Assembly: GCA_027623235.1 (NCBI GenBank)
Contig: JAQBVJ010000007.1
Location: 1 to 64,000, forward strand
Direction of reading: 5' to 3'
Origin: Planctomycetota bacterium
GTDB taxonomy: Bacteria > Planctomycetota > Planctomycetia > Planctomycetales > Planctomycetaceae
Length of the DNA stretch: 64,000 nucleotides
This document shows positions 1 to 9,927 of this stretch, in pieces; position 1 is the first letter of the stretch, and each line of letters opens with the position of its first letter. The notes below the pieces were generated by a model. That model worked only from the letters and a program-made list of their open reading frames with translations. It was not told the DNA's origin and did no database searches. Both the position numbers and the translations under genes were made by a program.

Positions 1-63
1 TCTCCTCCCACGCTACAACTACACCCTCTCACCACAGATACCGATTTAATTTCACCGCCGGTC

Positions 64-3000
64 CTAAGCGGTCTCTTCTGCCGTCTCGTTGTCAGGCCGA
101 TCCCATGCGCGGAAGCTGGTCCAGAATCGACGTGGCATCATGCCGATTCCGCAGACGACGAACTGGCTCAGCCAGAAACACCACAGCGTTGCCCAGACTC
201 CGGACGTGAATCCGTAGCTGTGCAGGCCGACTCCCAGTTCGTTGACGCCGAACCACGACCAGCTGGTGATGATGTTTCCGACCACGGCCAGCACTGCGAA
301 GCCTCGGTCTTTGACCATGCCGTCCCAGCGGGCATGAAGCAGCAGCACATTCCAGATGACGATCAGCAGAGCTCCGTTTTCTTTCGGATCCCAGCCCCAG
401 AAGCGGCCCCACGAATCGTCGGCCCAAAGTCCGCCCAGCACGGTGCCGACGAAGCTGAAGAAGATTCCGAAGCAGACCGTACCGTACATCATCCGGCTGA
501 GTTCCTTGCTCATCGTCGGCGTAATCCTGCGTGATGAGAATCCGCTCAGCACGTAATACTGGCCGAGAGTTCCTGCGATAAACGTCGTCGAATATCCCAG
601 CGTGATGCAGACAACGTGAGTTGCCAGCCAGAACTGCGTGTCGAGCACGGCCTGCAGCACCTTGAACGTGTCGCCGTCTCCGGACAACAGATAGGCAATC
701 CCCAGGGTGACCGAACCAAGCGCGCTGCCGATGACGTTCCCGATTCCGTTTTTGTAAAACGCCTCGAAGACGATCCCCAGCAGGACGCCTCCCCAGCCAA
801 TGAAGACGGCGGACGAGTAAAGATTCGTCACAGGCGGCCGACCAGAGATCTCCATGCGGGCCCACAGAGCAAACGTGTGCACGAGGAACGTCGCAATGAT
901 CGTCAGCAATGCCGCCCGATTAAACGTCTTCGACCAGCCAAGCAAAGCGACCGCGGAAAAGATAAACGCGAACAGATAGCTGAACGCCGAGTAGTAAGCC
1001 GGAGCAAACTCGTTGAAGTAGGTCTCGAAACCGGCCATGTCGAGATCCAGGTCCTCAGGCCCGTTGCGGTCGAGCCAGCGGCGGTACTCAGCCACTTTTT
1101 CGTTGAAATCGTCCGCACCGTCCTTGCCTTTGGAGTGCGCGACGAGGATTTCCGTAAAGAGCCTGACCGGCTCACTGGAATCCTGACCCTGGATGTTGAC
1201 CTGCAGATAGGAGTTGAACCATCCACGGGAAAACGTCTGCCACTGATCCGACGGAAGAACGGTTTCTTCGTCCGAAGCGTCGCCTACCAGCGGCGGCACG
1301 GCCAGCGGCGGCTGCCGCTCATCGAACCGGTCGAGACTCTGTTTCACTCGCTGTAGATCCATGAAGAACTGCTGGATGGCCATCGGATCCCGGTCCCGCG
1401 GCACTTCGGGTACGCTCGGCGGGCTGAACGAGTTCATCAGGATGTCGAGCACGCCCAGCTTGCGCTCCAGTTCGAGCAGCTTGCGTTCGTCGGCCGACCG
1501 CTTGCCGTCGTCTTTTTCATGAGCCACCCGGGCCTGCGCCGCCAGATTCGGAAGCTCTTTGTAGAACTCGCTGAGCGAATACATGAAGCCTTTACGTCGC
1601 TCAAGGCCCAGCGTTTTCTGGACTTGAGGATTCTCGATTCGAAAGACCTTGTGCCGGCCCGCGACTTCCGGATCGGACATCACATCCAGCAGCCAGAGAA
1701 TGGCGGGGCGTGTGACTTCCTCCATGACGGGTTCGCCGTCTTTGCCTTTCACAACGTTTCCGTTTTTGTCTTTGACTTCGACCTCGGACTTGAACGTAGT
1801 CCGATTGGAGAGAATCTGCAGACTGTTTCTGGCGAGCGTGTCGAACGGTTTTGTGCGACCTTCATAAACGAGCGGAAGTTCGCCGAACGCTTTGAGGTTC
1901 GCCTCACCTTCGGTAACGCTCTTCGGTGCTGCTTTGCCGAACAGCCAGCCGGCCACGCAGAGTGCCAGAATCAAAGAGACAGCTTTTGCCGTGCCTGATT
2001 CCGGTGGTGCTGCTTCTCGCGGAGCCGCAGCGGGTTTCGCCGGTTTGAATTTCGAAGCGAGGGGAGAGCCAGATTTCCTGTCGTCATCCTCAGTCGTTTC
2101 TTCCTCAGCCATCGAGGGAATGACGACCCAGCCGAACATCGCTCCGACCGAGGCGATGATTCCCATCTTGATTGTTCGACCTGAACCACGGCGGCTCAGA
2201 AATCGAATCAGCACGGTCCAGAAATGAGCCAGCAGTCCTGTGCCGACGATCATGCAGGACACGTAAGGGATCATCCAGCCGGTGTTGCGGACGACCTGCA
2301 GCGTCGTTTTTTCTCCGTCACCGGTTCGAGGGTTCGCCGGTGTGTAGTTGCTCTGGTAGAACGTCTCGCCGGCGTAGCGCAGCGGGTTGTTCATCCAGAT
2401 GTCGCGTTCGAATGTCGTTCCGTTTTCTTCGGTGATCGTCACGACCGAGCGGTAATCGCGCGGGGTGCTCGTTCCGATGTAGTCCTTCTTGCTGACGTCC
2501 GACAGGTACACCGAATACGGCTTGTAGTGACGTTCGAACCGCAGCGCGAGGTCCCATTTCTGGCCCTGGAATTCGACGACGTTGGGCTCCAGTCGCGTAT
2601 CGTTGATCAGCTGGAAATAGACACCCAGCAGAAAAGTTCCGATCTCCTTCTTCGACTCTCGATTGAGCAGCGTCACGTAGGCGGATGTCAGGTCGACGGC
2701 TCCGCCGCTGTCGGTGCCGACTCCGGCCCGAACGGGCGCGGCTTTCAGGTTGAGGCCCGCGCCAGCTGTCGCCAGGTTGTCCTCGCCAGACCTCAGATCA
2801 CGCGGATCCGAGTTCTGCATGAAGCGGTCGATCCGCAGGTCAAACGGCAGATTCTTGTCGCTGATAACAACACGCAGCGGGTTAACCAGCTTGCGAACGG
2901 CGGTTTCGGCAACGGTCAGATTCTTAGCGAGGTCCGGCAGCAGGGCGTGCATTTCCGCAGCCAGCTTGGCCGCTTGGTCAATTTCCGATTGGTGGTCCTT

Positions 3001-4392
3001 GCGGATCGCAGCCACCTTTTTGTCGCGACCTGCCTTGTCGAGCTCTTCGTCCGGAGTTGATTCCGCGGCCTCGATCAGAGCCGTCACTGCGGCGAGCAGA
3101 CCGGCTCGCCGGCCGGCAATTTTCTCGACGGCTTTCCGTTTCTCTGTGGCCGTTTCGAGAGTCTTGATCGCTTCCTGATGGGTCGCCTCGAATTCGTCGT
3201 CCACCGAAATGTCTTCCAGCGTGGCGAGGGCAGCAACCATTTCCGCGTGCGATCCCTGCGGGACGGTGCCGGTTTCGCGGTGCGAGTCACTCGAAAGGCT
3301 TTCCGCCTCCGTTGCCGACCGGGACAGTTCGTCCGCCAACTGAGCGACAAACGTGGCGTGAGTCGAATCGAACATCGCGCGAGGAACGAGGATTTCTTTG
3401 TTGTTGTTCGGGTCGGATGTCGTGTCGACGAGGGCCAGTTCGATCGAGCGTACATCCTCGGCAAAATTGACGGTCTCGCCCTCTTCGATGCTCATCTGAG
3501 TTTCAATGTGCTCGACATGGACGAGCACCTCGTTGAACATCATCAGCGCGATGCCAGCGTGGATCAGCACGACTCCGCCCCGTTTCTTGAACACCATGAT
3601 GAAGCCGGCCAGCAGGACCAGTGCCGGTGCCTCGCCCTTGATGAGCTGCCACAGAATCCGCATCGAGGAATCGTCGAATCGTTTTTCCAGCGTGAACAGC
3701 CAGTAGCCGGCGACCGTCAGGAGAACCGCGGAAACGGTGAGCGGAATCCACTCGGGCTGTTTCTTTTTCGCCGTGTCGTAGATTCCCCACACGTTGACCG
3801 CCAGCAGCGCGACGGTGAGAACCTGGAGGCATCCCCAGAGCGTGTCCCACTCGATGCCTGCTTCCTGAATTCCCGTCTGGCTGCCGCCACTGGCGACTGC
3901 AAGGCCGATTCCGAACAAGCCGATCAGCGACACCGCGGCCCCCGCGTAAAGCCGGTTGCCTTTCGCCTGAATGTGGAATTTCATGATGAACGCGGACACG
4001 AGGTTCACGGTCATGATCGCGCCGATGAGGAAGCCGCCGGGAAACCAGATGCCGACGGATGGGCTCAACCCGTGGAAGAAATCACGAAGCGGCTCGACCG
4101 ACTCCATGCGGGCAAACAGCGGGTGCAGAGTTCGCAGCGGAACCCAGGCGAACCAGCAGCGAAAGTACTGCGCGACGACGTCCCAGATGTCGGCATCGAC
4201 CTGAGCCAGCGTGCCGATCATCACCAGAAACAGCGAGCAGGCAAACATCGAAACCGCCAGCTTCAGCGAAGACAGCGGTCCGAGGACCGGCCGAAGCACC
4301 TCGATCAGCGAGGTGCTCGGAGGAGCTTCAAAACCAAACGTCTCGGGGCGGGTCGAATCCGCCGGAGCCGCGTTCGGGGTTTCTGATGACAT
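64..4392 (-). CDS. ccsBA: Fused ResB-CcsA cytochrome c maturation protein
   Basis: System II cytochrome c biogenesis: the ResB/Ccs1 half and the CcsA/CcsC half together export heme and attach it to apocytochrome c outside the membrane. The 1442-residue product has N-terminal membrane segments (about residues 39-60, 120-140 and 150-170) and a ResB-like extracellular part. A hydrophobic segment follows near residue 690 and another near 790, then a CcsA-like multi-span region from about 1100. The tryptophan-rich heme motif WGWDPKE is at about residue 1331, with the expected histidines nearby (LLLHARW, GLHSYGF). Between the first segments and the later ResB part, about residues 340-520, lies a long charged, Ala/Glu/Lys-rich stretch that looks coiled-coil and is not part of a minimal ResB. 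The start is a clear ATG. The lipoprotein gene lies upstream on the same strand with a gap of about 140 bases. The family call is firm; the role of the insert is unknown. Confidence 0.93.
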   Translation of the reverse strand: MSSETPNAAPADSTRPETFGFEAPPSTSLIEVLRPVLGPLSSLKLAVSMFACSLFLVMIGTLAQVDADIWDVVAQYFRCWFAWVPLRTLHPLFARMESVEPLRDFFHGLSPSVGIWFPGGFLIGAIMTVNLVSAFIMKFHIQAKGNRLYAGAAVSLIGLFGIGLAVASGGSQTGIQEAGIEWDTLWGCLQVLTVALLAVNVWGIYDTAKKKQPEWIPLTVSAVLLTVAGYWLFTLEKRFDDSSMRILWQLIKGEAPALVLLAGFIMVFKKRGGVVLIHAGIALMMFNEVLVHVEHIETQMSIEEGETVNFAEDVRSIELALVDTTSDPNNNKEILVPRAMFDSTHATFVAQLADELSRSATEAESLSSDSHRETGTVPQGSHAEMVAALATLEDISVDDEFEATHQEAIKTLETATEKRKAVEKIAGRRAGLLAAVTALIEAAESTPDEELDKAGRDKKVAAIRKDHQSEIDQAAKLAAEMHALLPDLAKNLTVAETAVRKLVNPLRVVISDKNLPFDLRIDRFMQNSDPRDLRSGEDNLATAGAGLNLKAAPVRAGVGTDSGGAVDLTSAYVTLLNRESKKEIGTFLLGVYFQLINDTRLEPNVVEFQGQKWDLALRFERHYKPYSVYLSDVSKKDYIGTSTPRDYRSVVTITEENGTTFERDIWMNNPLRYAGETFYQSNYTPANPRTGDGEKTTLQVVRNTGWMIPYVSCMIVGTGLLAHFWTVLIRFLSRRGSGRTIKMGIIASVGAMFGWVVIPSMAEEETTEDDDRKSGSPLASKFKPAKPAAAPREAAPPESGTAKAVSLILALCVAGWLFGKAAPKSVTEGEANLKAFGELPLVYEGRTKPFDTLARNSLQILSNRTTFKSEVEVKDKNGNVVKGKDGEPVMEEVTRPAILWLLDVMSDPEVAGRHKVFRIENPQVQKTLGLERRKGFMYSLSEFYKELPNLAAQARVAHEKDDGKRSADERKLLELERKLGVLDILMNSFSPPSVPEVPRDRDPMAIQQFFMDLQRVKQSLDRFDERQPPLAVPPLVGDASDEETVLPSDQWQTFSRGWFNSYLQVNIQGQDSSEPVRLFTEILVAHSKGKDGADDFNEKVAEYRRWLDRNGPEDLDLDMAGFETYFNEFAPAYYSAFSYLFAFIFSAVALLGWSKTFNRAALLTIIATFLVHTFALWARMEISGRPPVTNLYSSAVFIGWGGVLLGIVFEAFYKNGIGNVIGSALGSVTLGIAYLLSGDGDTFKVLQAVLDTQFWLATHVVCITLGYSTTFIAGTLGQYYVLSGFSSRRITPTMSKELSRMMYGTVCFGIFFSFVGTVLGGLWADDSWGRFWGWDPKENGALLIVIWNVLLLHARWDGMVKDRGFAVLAVVGNIITSWSWFGVNELGVGLHSYGFTSGVWATLWCFWLSQFVVCGIGMMPRRFWTSFRAWDRPDNETAEETA

Positions 4393-4536
4393 GGTCGCTT
4401 CTTTCGATTTTCAGGCTCTGATTGTCCTGCGTGTTTCGTCGGTTGACATCGCCTTCCAGGCCGGGACTCATTCAGAATTCCGCAACGGCTGGATGCTCAT
4501 GCCACTTTTGACTTCTGTTCGTGGTCGAGGATTCAG

Positions 4537-6207
4537 CTAATCAAACTGAACCGACTTCAACCAGGCGTCGAAGTTGGCTTTCTCTTCCTCGGCGAGGCCG
4601 GGGTCACCCTGCAGTTTGAAGAACCATCCGGCTCCATCCCGGATCACAATGGCTCCATAGATCGACTTCTTTGCACCGCGAAGCTCGATGGAGTGTCCTT
4701 TCGAACCGCCGACAGTGACCGGGTCGACTGTGTTCCGAACGTCGTCTCCGGAGAGCCGTTCGAGCCCGGCCTGGTCACGCCAGCGATTGACGTTGGCGAC
4801 CAGGTTCGAGCCGGGGGCGTCCAGCTTCGAAATGTAAACCTGCACTTCCTGCCCGTCCCGTTTGACGTCCCAGCCGACCAGAACCAGCGTCCTGGGAGCC
4901 GCGTCTTTCCAGCCGGATGGCACTTTGTATGTCAGGCCCAGGCCAGTCCCGGCGGGTGCCGGTCGCGAGCCGGCTCCGGGAGGACCGACCGGTCCGGGAC
5001 CGGGAGCGGCTTCCGACGGTCGAGCAGGGTTCGTCCCGTCCGAACCGCGACCAATGTTGACCCACGGAATTGTGAGGTCGCCGCCGGTTTTTACGATTTG
5101 AATCTCACCTGTGTCTGAAGTTCTCAGGTCGCTGATCAGCTCGTCTTCGGTGATCGGGCCGAGCCCGACCTGACCTCGCCAGCGGTTGATGTTGGAGAGC
5201 AGGTAATCGTTGGCCGTCGGGTCATCCGATGGCAGCGGAATGACTGAGCACTCAAGCTTCGAAGCGCCTTCGCCGATCTGAAACGTCGCCGCCCGCATCC
5301 CGGAGCCGGCCAGTTCGTGCCACGTCTTCGGAGTCTGCCAGGCCGGTTTGTCACCGTCGATCCGCAGCGAAGTCAGCAATGCGACGAAGTTCGATTTCTC
5401 AGCGGCGACCAGTTTGTCGTCTCCCTGAATCTTGAAGAACCAGCCCATTTTTCCGACCGGGGCAATCGCGGCGAGCATTCGACCCTTTCCGGTTGAGCCC
5501 ATCCCGTCGCCGCTCGCGAACGGAGCCGCACCTGGCGGAACTCCATGAGGTGCTCCGCCGGCGAACGGGGCATCGCCCATCGGCGGCTTCTGACCGGAGC
5601 CCTTACGGCCTTCGAAATTCACCCACGTCACATGGATGAGATTTTCCGCGACGGCCAGTGAGTGAATTTCGTCGTCGGCTTTGAGCTCCTTTTCCAGGTC
5701 GGCCTTCGACAGGCTGTCCCTGCCGAGCTGGCCTCGCCACCGGTTGACATTTGCCAGCAGGTAGTCCGTCGATCCGGGGTCGCCGTTCGGGTCGGGCAGG
5801 CTGATGACTGTGCATTCGAGCGTCGGACCCTCGCCCTTCACTTTGAAGGTGGCCTTCCGCATGCCCTCGCCAGGCTCCTCGGTCCAGCCCTCCGGCGTTT
5901 CCCAGACGGGCTCGCCGCGGTTGATTTTCAGCGACGTCAGCAGCTGGCGGAAATTCGATTCCTGAGCGGCAACCGCCTCGCTGTGACCACTCAATTTGAA
6001 GAACCAGCCGTTCTGACCGACAGGCACGATCGCCGCCAGCATGCGGTCTTTCGGCGGTTTCGGCACGGTCCGAGTTGTGATCTGCGGGTCCTCGGCACAC
6101 CCCGGAAGAAGCGTCGCGAGCAGACACGCGGCCAGCAGCAGCGGCCTCGCCGGGAACCTGACAGCGGACCGGAAGCGGCCACTCGAAGAAACGTTGAGCG
6201 TCTGCAT
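4537..6207 (-). CDS. Lipoprotein with internal repeats
   Basis: Predicted lipoprotein of 556 residues and unknown function. I start it at the ATG that gives a basic N-terminus, a hydrophobic stretch and a lipobox ending LLPGC with Cys37; the longer frame upstream adds 24 residues with no signal character. The mature part has recurring blocks. One block ends in GWFFK followed by a conserved NF..LL.SL helix. A second has PxW early and an invariant NRWR (VNRWRGQLG, INRWRGQVG, VNRWRDQAG). Pro/Gly/Ala-rich linkers separate the units. The order suggests two and a half units, the first being only the C-terminal half. It precedes ccsBA on the same strand and could share a transcript, but nothing in the sequence ties it to heme. 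I do not recognise a named family with certainty. Confidence 0.8.
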   Translation of the reverse strand: MQTLNVSSSGRFRSAVRFPARPLLLAACLLATLLPGCAEDPQITTRTVPKPPKDRMLAAIVPVGQNGWFFKLSGHSEAVAAQESNFRQLLTSLKINRGEPVWETPEGWTEEPGEGMRKATFKVKGEGPTLECTVISLPDPNGDPGSTDYLLANVNRWRGQLGRDSLSKADLEKELKADDEIHSLAVAENLIHVTWVNFEGRKGSGQKPPMGDAPFAGGAPHGVPPGAAPFASGDGMGSTGKGRMLAAIAPVGKMGWFFKIQGDDKLVAAEKSNFVALLTSLRIDGDKPAWQTPKTWHELAGSGMRAATFQIGEGASKLECSVIPLPSDDPTANDYLLSNINRWRGQVGLGPITEDELISDLRTSDTGEIQIVKTGGDLTIPWVNIGRGSDGTNPARPSEAAPGPGPVGPPGAGSRPAPAGTGLGLTYKVPSGWKDAAPRTLVLVGWDVKRDGQEVQVYISKLDAPGSNLVANVNRWRDQAGLERLSGDDVRNTVDPVTVGGSKGHSIELRGAKKSIYGAIVIRDGAGWFFKLQGDPGLAEEEKANFDAWLKSVQFD

Positions 6208-7078
6208 GGCGAAGGCAATCTGCAGGAGGCCGCGGAAATCGAGACGGCGAATTTCGCCCGGCGAATTTCCAGCCGGCAACGTGGAGGGAAGTCAGGAGGG
6301 AGCGCGTTCCATCGCGGATTATTCATGCTGCCAGTCAGGATTCTGCCGGTCAGGCGACCAAACCTGGCGATTTAACCCGTTTCCGAACGCAGGCGGGTCG
6401 ATCCAACATCCTGTGGCATCACAAGTTCCGCTCAGCAGAACCCAACAGCGAACGCCCGCCACTATATCTACTCAGGAAGAGGCGGAAAAGGACATTGAGA
6501 AACCGGCGGATTTCAAGTTTTCCTGGTTTCGGCCAGGTTGGAATGTCACCGCAGCATTCCAGCGTCTCAGACGCTCGGGGGAGCCGCCTGGTCGCACGAG
6601 CCTCAAATCGGTGAGAATGGGTTGTCGGCATCTCGTTCAGCCAGCTACGTGAGAACCCTCGACAGTCTCGCGCGACCGTCCGGAATTCTGTCAATCTCGC
6701 CAGCGGGATCGTGCTCCACGTGCTCCAATAAAGAACGGGAGATTGTTGAGATACGATTTCAAATCTTCATTATGGGTGTGAAAGGGTTTGCAGTGCGTCT
6801 TGACACCTTAAAAAAGCCGTTCTACGATCCCGCGCGACTTCGTTCAGCAAGGGAATGCGGTTCGCGGAACTGAGAAATCTGCGGGAAGTGTTCACTGACA
6901 GTCTCCTGGTTGCCGATATCGCCACTGGATGAAGCGTTTTCGACTTCACCTTTTGGGATCTGACCCCGACACAATCACCTGGAGCCGTTTCGACGGGACT
7001 ATTCCGGCCTGCCGAGCACCACCGAGTTTGATGTGAAATCAGGCCACGGGTGCAGGGCCAAACTGAAAAGGATTCACC
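6208..7078. other. Long non-coding stretch before fdxA
   Basis: About 870 bases lie between the start of the minus-strand lipoprotein gene and the plus-strand ferredoxin gene. The open frames here are short, lack ribosome-binding sites and have no recognisable protein features. Apart from the promoter-like pair at 6800-6828 I see no RNA gene, repeat or riboswitch. It may hold divergent promoters. Confidence 0.5.
6800..6828 (+). promoter_or_regulatory. Possible sigma70-type promoter
   Basis: TTGACA at 6800-6805 is a perfect -35 hexamer. It is followed after exactly 17 bases by TACGAT at 6823-6828, which keeps the TA...AT core of a -10 box. It faces fdxA, but transcription would start about 240 bases before the gene. 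One chance match in a long intergenic region is possible. Confidence 0.3.
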
Positions 7079-7357
7079 ATGACCCACGTCGTTGCCGAAC
7101 CGTGTTTTAACTGCAAGTACACTGACTGTGTTGTTGTCTGCCCCGTTGAATGTTTCTACGAGGGTGAGGCAATCCTCGTTATTCATCCAGACGAGTGCAT
7201 TGACTGCGAAGCGTGCGTCCCCGAGTGCCCGGTTGAGGCAATCTTCTCGGAAGACAATCTGCCAGAGGAATGGGTCGAATACACCCAGCTCAATGCCGAT
7301 ATGGCTCTGGAGTGGCCGGTGATCACCGAGAAAAAAACGCCGCTGGCCGAGGGTTAA
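7079..7357 (+). CDS. fdxA: 7Fe ferredoxin (FdxA type)
   Basis: Small electron carrier of 92 residues closely matching the Azotobacter ferredoxin I family. The cysteine pattern is that of 7Fe ferredoxins. Cys9, Cys17 and Cys50 are placed to bind a [3Fe-4S] cluster, and Cys21, Cys40, Cys43 and Cys46 a [4Fe-4S] cluster. The extra Cys12 and Cys25 are at the usual extra positions. The family signatures CFYEG and HPDECIDC are intact, and the length is slightly below the usual 105-110. An AAGGA ribosome-binding site precedes the ATG. It stands alone on the plus strand with its own terminator hairpin. Partner reductases are not in the window. Confidence 0.95.
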   Translation: MTHVVAEPCFNCKYTDCVVVCPVECFYEGEAILVIHPDECIDCEACVPECPVEAIFSEDNLPEEWVEYTQLNADMALEWPVITEKKTPLAEG

Positions 7358-7395
7358 TCCCGGCGGTCTGTTGAACTCGGCGTTTTAAGTTCACG

Positions 7396-7426
7396 AAACG
7401 GTCGTCTGGTTTTCCGGCGACCGTTT
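7396..7426 (+). terminator. Hairpin terminator after fdxA
   Basis: The arms AAACGGTCG (7396-7404) and CGACCGTTT (7418-7426) form a perfect 9-bp stem. The downstream arm runs into TTTT. It lies about 40 bases after the fdxA stop codon, the expected place for an intrinsic terminator. Confidence 0.7.
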
Positions 7427-7573
7427 TCGCATGCGCTGTGAGGTTTCGGCAAGTCCTGTTTCGGTCCATCCAGCTCATGACGGGTTGCCGGTCGAATCAC
7501 CCGCCTGGCCGTGGTAGGATTCACGGTTGACGCAGAAAGCCATTCTCTCACCTGTCCCAGGCGAGGTTTCAGA

Positions 7574-8632
7574 ATGCCGACACAGAATTCAGCACTGCCT
7601 CGACGAGCGTTCCTCGCCGCCGTCGCCGCCGGCAGCCTTGGCCCGAAAGCGTTCGGCGATCCGCTGATTCCTCACACGGTTGAGACCAGCGGCGTCCGCA
7701 TGATGACCGCCGAGACTCAGCGGTGCATCGATCGGGGGCTGCGCTGGCTTTCCGCCCGGCAGAATTCAGACGGAGCATTCGGAGTCGGCCGCGGCTACGG
7801 CCGAAACGTGGGAGTGGTCGCCCTCGCAGGGATGGCGTTTCTTTCCTCGGGCAGTACGGCGGGGCGAGGACCGTTCGGCGTTGAGGTCACTCGGGCGACG
7901 GATTTCGTTCTCAAAGCATCCCTGCCCAGCGGGTTCATCAACAACACGGAAGGGCAGTCGCACGGCCCGATGTACGGACATGGATTCGCGACGTTGTTTC
8001 TGGCCGAGGTCTACGGAATGTCCCGCCGGCGCGACCTGCGCGAGAAGCTGGAGCGAGCCGTCCGGATGATCGTGGCCTGCCAGAATAACGAAGGCGGATG
8101 GCGATACGAAAACGTTCCGAAGGAAGCTGACATTTCGGTGACAGTCTGCCAGATCATGGCTCTGCGAGCGGCCCGGAACAGCGGCATCTTTGTCCCGAAG
8201 GACACGGTCGACCGCTGCATCGAATACGTCTGCGGCTGCCAGAACCGTGACGGCGGTTTTCGCTACCGGCTCAAGCCGAGAAGCAGCAGCCAGTTCGCCC
8301 GGTCGGCAGCGGGACTTGTCGCGCTCTACAGTGCGGGTGTGTATGACGACCCCGCGATCACAAAGGGGCTGCAGTATCTCAAGACGCGCGTGCCGCGCGG
8401 ATTTTTCGAGGCTCACTACTGGTACGGCCAGTATTACGCCGTCCAGGCGATGTATCAGGCCGGTGGCGATTTCTGGGAGTCGTGGTACCCGGCAATCCGC
8501 GATCAGCTCACGCGGGACCAGCTCCCGGACGGAAGCTGGACCGACATGACATTTTCCAGCGAGTACGCAACGGCGATGGCTCTGGTCATCCTTCAGCTGC
8601 CCAATAATCACCTGCCGATTCTGAAGCGATGA
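7574..8632 (+). CDS. Tat-exported squalene-cyclase-fold protein
   Basis: Secreted protein of 352 residues with prenyltransferase/squalene-oxidase-type alpha-alpha repeats. The ATG at 7574 gives a twin-arginine signal (LPRRAFLAAVAAG); the longer frame upstream adds unrelated residues. The mature part has repeats of the type (helix)-Q-N-x-D-G-x-F/W: ARQNSDGAFG, ACQNNEGGWRY, GCQNRDGGFRY and QLPDGSW. The DxDD motif of true class II terpene cyclases is absent. Such proteins are abundant in Planctomycetota and are usually annotated from the fold only; a binding role is as likely as catalysis. The stop codon overlaps the start of the next gene (ATGA), so the two are probably co-translated. A second protein of this fold is at 18424-20031. 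Confidence 0.85.
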   Translation: MPTQNSALPRRAFLAAVAAGSLGPKAFGDPLIPHTVETSGVRMMTAETQRCIDRGLRWLSARQNSDGAFGVGRGYGRNVGVVALAGMAFLSSGSTAGRGPFGVEVTRATDFVLKASLPSGFINNTEGQSHGPMYGHGFATLFLAEVYGMSRRRDLREKLERAVRMIVACQNNEGGWRYENVPKEADISVTVCQIMALRAARNSGIFVPKDTVDRCIEYVCGCQNRDGGFRYRLKPRSSSQFARSAAGLVALYSAGVYDDPAITKGLQYLKTRVPRGFFEAHYWYGQYYAVQAMYQAGGDFWESWYPAIRDQLTRDQLPDGSWTDMTFSSEYATAMALVILQLPNNHLPILKR

Positions 8633-9888
8633 TGCCTCGCCTGCTCACGTACCGCCGCTTCGTCCTTGCCGTGGCCTGTCTGATCTGGTCGACAGCGTTT
8701 GTGTCTCAGCCGGCGAATGCTCAGTTGACGTTCCGCGCCGAAATGGCGAACGGGGAATCGATGACGGGGCGAGTGGCTTCTCTAACAAACGACGAGGTCA
8801 CGCTCGAAAGTGAATCCGGAACGGCGCACCGCATCGCCCTGGAGAATCTGATTTCGCTGAGGCAGCCGGTTCGCGCGGGCTGGAAGATTCTTCCGGCTGC
8901 TGGTCAGTCGTGGGTTTTTCTGGCGACCGGCGACCGGCTGTGCGTTGAGCCAACCCGGATCGACGACACCGAGCTGACCGCACGGTGGAACCGGTTTGAG
9001 GCACTGCCACCGATCAAGATTCCGCTCGAGGCCTGCCGCGGCGTCGCGTTCACGCTGCCTTCCGATTCCGTCAAGCAGGGGCTGCTGCTCTCGTCGATTA
9101 CCGATCGCACCGAGACGTCGGATCTGATCGTGCTTCGAAACGGCGACCGGTTGCAGGGTGAACTGGTCGGCCTGCAGGACGAGGTGGTCACGATCGAAAC
9201 GTCGCTCGGCGAAATTCAGCCGAAGGCTCGTCTTGTTGAGCGGCTGGTCTTTAACCCGGAGCTCACTTTTGCAGAGAAGCCCGAGGGGCTTGTCCGGACG
9301 GTGCTTCTGTCTGACGGAACAATCTTGAAACTGCAGGAGGCGACGGCGAACAGTCTGACGTTGACGGGCACTCTGCTCGCGGGAACAAAAGTCACGCTGC
9401 CGCACGAAGAAATTCACGAGCTGACGATTTCCGGCGGCGATGCCGTGCCGCTTGCAGAAATCACGCCGGACCGGCAAACGATCACTTCGTTTCTCGATAC
9501 AAAGCGTCCACCGCGCTTCGGCCGAAACGTGCTCGGCGGGTTCCTCACGATGCGCGGCCGACCGAGTCTCACAGGGGTCGGCGTTGTCGGTGGCACAACG
9601 CTCGAATGGGACCTCGACGGTTCGTGGAAATCGTTCCAGACGTCGGTGGGAGTCGACGATGCCGCACGCGGTCGAGGCAGCGTGATCTTTGAAGTTCGAG
9701 TCGACGATCGCTCCGTCTGGCGCAGCGAGGGGTTGACGGGATCTGACGAGCCAGTCGCCGTGCCACGGGTTGATCTCGCCGGGGCGAAGAAGCTCACGCT
9801 GCACGTCGAGTTCGCTCAACAGGGCAACGTGCTCGACTACGCCAACTGGGCGGACGCAGTGCTGATTCGCGGGTCATCACGAAAGTAA
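8629..9888 (+). CDS. Secreted protein with NPCBM-like C-terminal domain
   Basis: A 419-residue protein with a Sec signal peptide (hydrophobic core around residues 13-26, cleavage near ANA-Q at 32). The middle consists of repeated short beta motifs about 'LRNGDRLQGELVGL..EVVTIET' and 'LSDGTILKLQEATANSLTL', suggesting several small SH3-like barrels. The last ~130 residues (GGFLTMRGRPSL, VVGGTTLEWDL, then VGVDDAARGRGSVIFEVRVD and LHVEF) resemble the NPCBM/NEW2 carbohydrate-binding module. ATGATG at the start offers two start codons three bases apart, and it overlaps the stop of the cyclase-fold gene. Probably exported and carbohydrate-binding, working with its neighbour; the exact role is unknown. 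Confidence 0.8.
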   Translation: MMPRLLTYRRFVLAVACLIWSTAFVSQPANAQLTFRAEMANGESMTGRVASLTNDEVTLESESGTAHRIALENLISLRQPVRAGWKILPAAGQSWVFLATGDRLCVEPTRIDDTELTARWNRFEALPPIKIPLEACRGVAFTLPSDSVKQGLLLSSITDRTETSDLIVLRNGDRLQGELVGLQDEVVTIETSLGEIQPKARLVERLVFNPELTFAEKPEGLVRTVLLSDGTILKLQEATANSLTLTGTLLAGTKVTLPHEEIHELTISGGDAVPLAEITPDRQTITSFLDTKRPPRFGRNVLGGFLTMRGRPSLTGVGVVGGTTLEWDLDGSWKSFQTSVGVDDAARGRGSVIFEVRVDDRSVWRSEGLTGSDEPVAVPRVDLAGAKKLTLHVEFAQQGNVLDYANWADAVLIRGSSRK

Positions 9889-9927
9889 CTCGAAGCGGGT
9901 TACCTGTGACGGGCGTGCATCGCTGAC

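Noticed and set aside
2224-4386. Long plus-strand open frames (278 and 402 codons) opposite ccsBA
   Set aside because: They are antisense to a clear CcsBA reading frame, have Arg/Gln-rich composition typical of GC-rich shadows, and match no family.
6770-7186. A 138-codon minus-strand frame across the fdxA start
   Set aside because: Overlaps a certain ferredoxin gene and has no family match.
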